From contig JAGGHK010000004.1 in NCBI GenBank assembly GCA_024104275.1, forward strand, positions 54,975-118,974: a stretch of 64,000 nt of DNA, written 5' to 3'. The notes below the pieces were generated by a model that worked only from the letters and a program-made list of their open reading frames with translations, was not told where the DNA came from and did no database searches. The position numbers and the translations under genes are program-made. The DNA is from Bifidobacterium sp. GTDB taxonomy: Bacteria > Actinomycetota > Actinomycetes > Actinomycetales > Bifidobacteriaceae. Below, in pieces: positions 63,698 to 64,000 of the stretch (positions are counted from its first letter, which is position 1; the number at the start of each line of letters is the position of its first letter).

Positions 63698-64000
63698 TCA
63701 GACAAAGAGCAAATCTCGAATCCAGCCGACGCACTGAATATCGTAAAATCACAGCGCAAACGAACAAATCTGGCCAGAAATCAAGGATCTTACATTCATT
63801 TTGGCATCTGGGGAGCCGCCTGGCTCATCGGTTACTCGGCTCTAGGCCTCGGAACCACACCTCTTGCAGGTGGCGACACCACCACCAGCGCATGGTCGTT
63901 TATCATCTTCGCAATCGTATTGGTATTGGCTTTCGTCGCTTCATGCCTTTTGAACATACGAAACGCATCGGGTATCCGTTCCGAAAACCCGATGTTCCAT
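63680..64000 (+). CDS. Membrane protein, partial (runs off the window)
   Basis: Open frame of 107 codons continuing past the window edge. ATG at 63680 (MPENKSS) has AAGG eight bases upstream; an ATG at 63656 is also in frame. The protein starts with a charged region (SQRKRTNLARNQGSY) and has two membrane spans (FGIWGAAWLIGYSALGLG and FIIFAIVLVLAFVASCLL). I do not recognise the family; the position beside an ABC permease suggests a small regulator or accessory membrane protein. Confidence 0.55.
   Translation, partial: MPENKSSDKEQISNPADALNIVKSQRKRTNLARNQGSYIHFGIWGAAWLIGYSALGLGTTPLAGGDTTTSAWSFIIFAIVLVLAFVASCLLNIRNASGIRSENPMFH

Noticed and set aside
63559-63759. 66-codon minus-strand frame over the permease start
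   Set aside because: It is out of frame with the permease homology, which continues in another frame through the same bases.

Overview
The window reads as chromosomal DNA of a Bifidobacterium or close relative: a GC-rich Gram-positive actinobacterium. It carries the actinobacterial hspR/HAIR heat-shock system, a class Ib nrdHIE operon with NrdR-type boxes, many MFS sugar permeases paired with intracellular glycosidases and LacI/SorC/IclR regulators, and a pathway ending in D-xylulose 5-phosphate, the entry compound of the bifid shunt. Genus is inferred from gene content only.

Layout. 0-5 kb: a DedA membrane protein and lutABC (L-lactate oxidation). 5-12.6 kb: a PTS-independent ula-like regulon (phosphotriesterase-family lactonase, UlaD, UlaE, PfkB kinase, MFS permease, UlaF) with a divergent SorC regulator and two identical palindromic operators. 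12.7 kb: tRNA-Ala(CGC). 13-17 kb: GH43 glycosidase, LacY-type permease and LacI. 17-23.7 kb: a HAD phosphatase with a large low-complexity insert, then hspR, dnaJ, grpE and dnaK with two HAIR operators. 23.9-29 kb: a frameshifted XRE membrane regulator, a DUF4143 ATPase behind three 23-bp repeats, and a DHA2 drug exporter with its TetR regulator. 29.5-33 kb: nrdH-nrdI-nrdE.

33-50 kb is a plant-glycoside and rhamnose island lying between nrdE and an nrdF-like gene. It holds a truncated LacI, a truncated and frameshifted GH78 rhamnosidase, MFS, GH1, IclR, then candidates for all four steps of the non-phosphorylative L-rhamnose pathway (SDR dehydrogenase, COG3618 lactonase, L-rhamnonate dehydratase, HpcH/HpaI aldolase), followed by LacI, GH2 and MFS. 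The nrdF-like product lacks three of six canonical metal ligands. 51-54.5 kb: a second DUF4143 ATPase with a mutated Walker A and an AlbA_2/Schlafen-type regulator, followed by eight 10-bp tandem repeats. 54.6-64 kb: a CmpB-like membrane protein, two coupled YhgE/Pip proteins, an ABC ATPase, the remnant of its FtsX-type permease, and the start of a new membrane-protein gene cut by the window end.

In the likely physiology, oligosaccharides enter through proton-symport MFS permeases, are hydrolysed in the cytoplasm, and each sugar acid or lactone is channelled to pyruvate plus lactaldehyde or to xylulose 5-phosphate. Three related long hairpins (23.7, 33.1 and 41.6 kb) form a dispersed repeat family that appears to serve at gene ends. 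Several genes show decay (frameshifts, truncations, mutated P-loop), and several proteins carry low-complexity inserts or tails.
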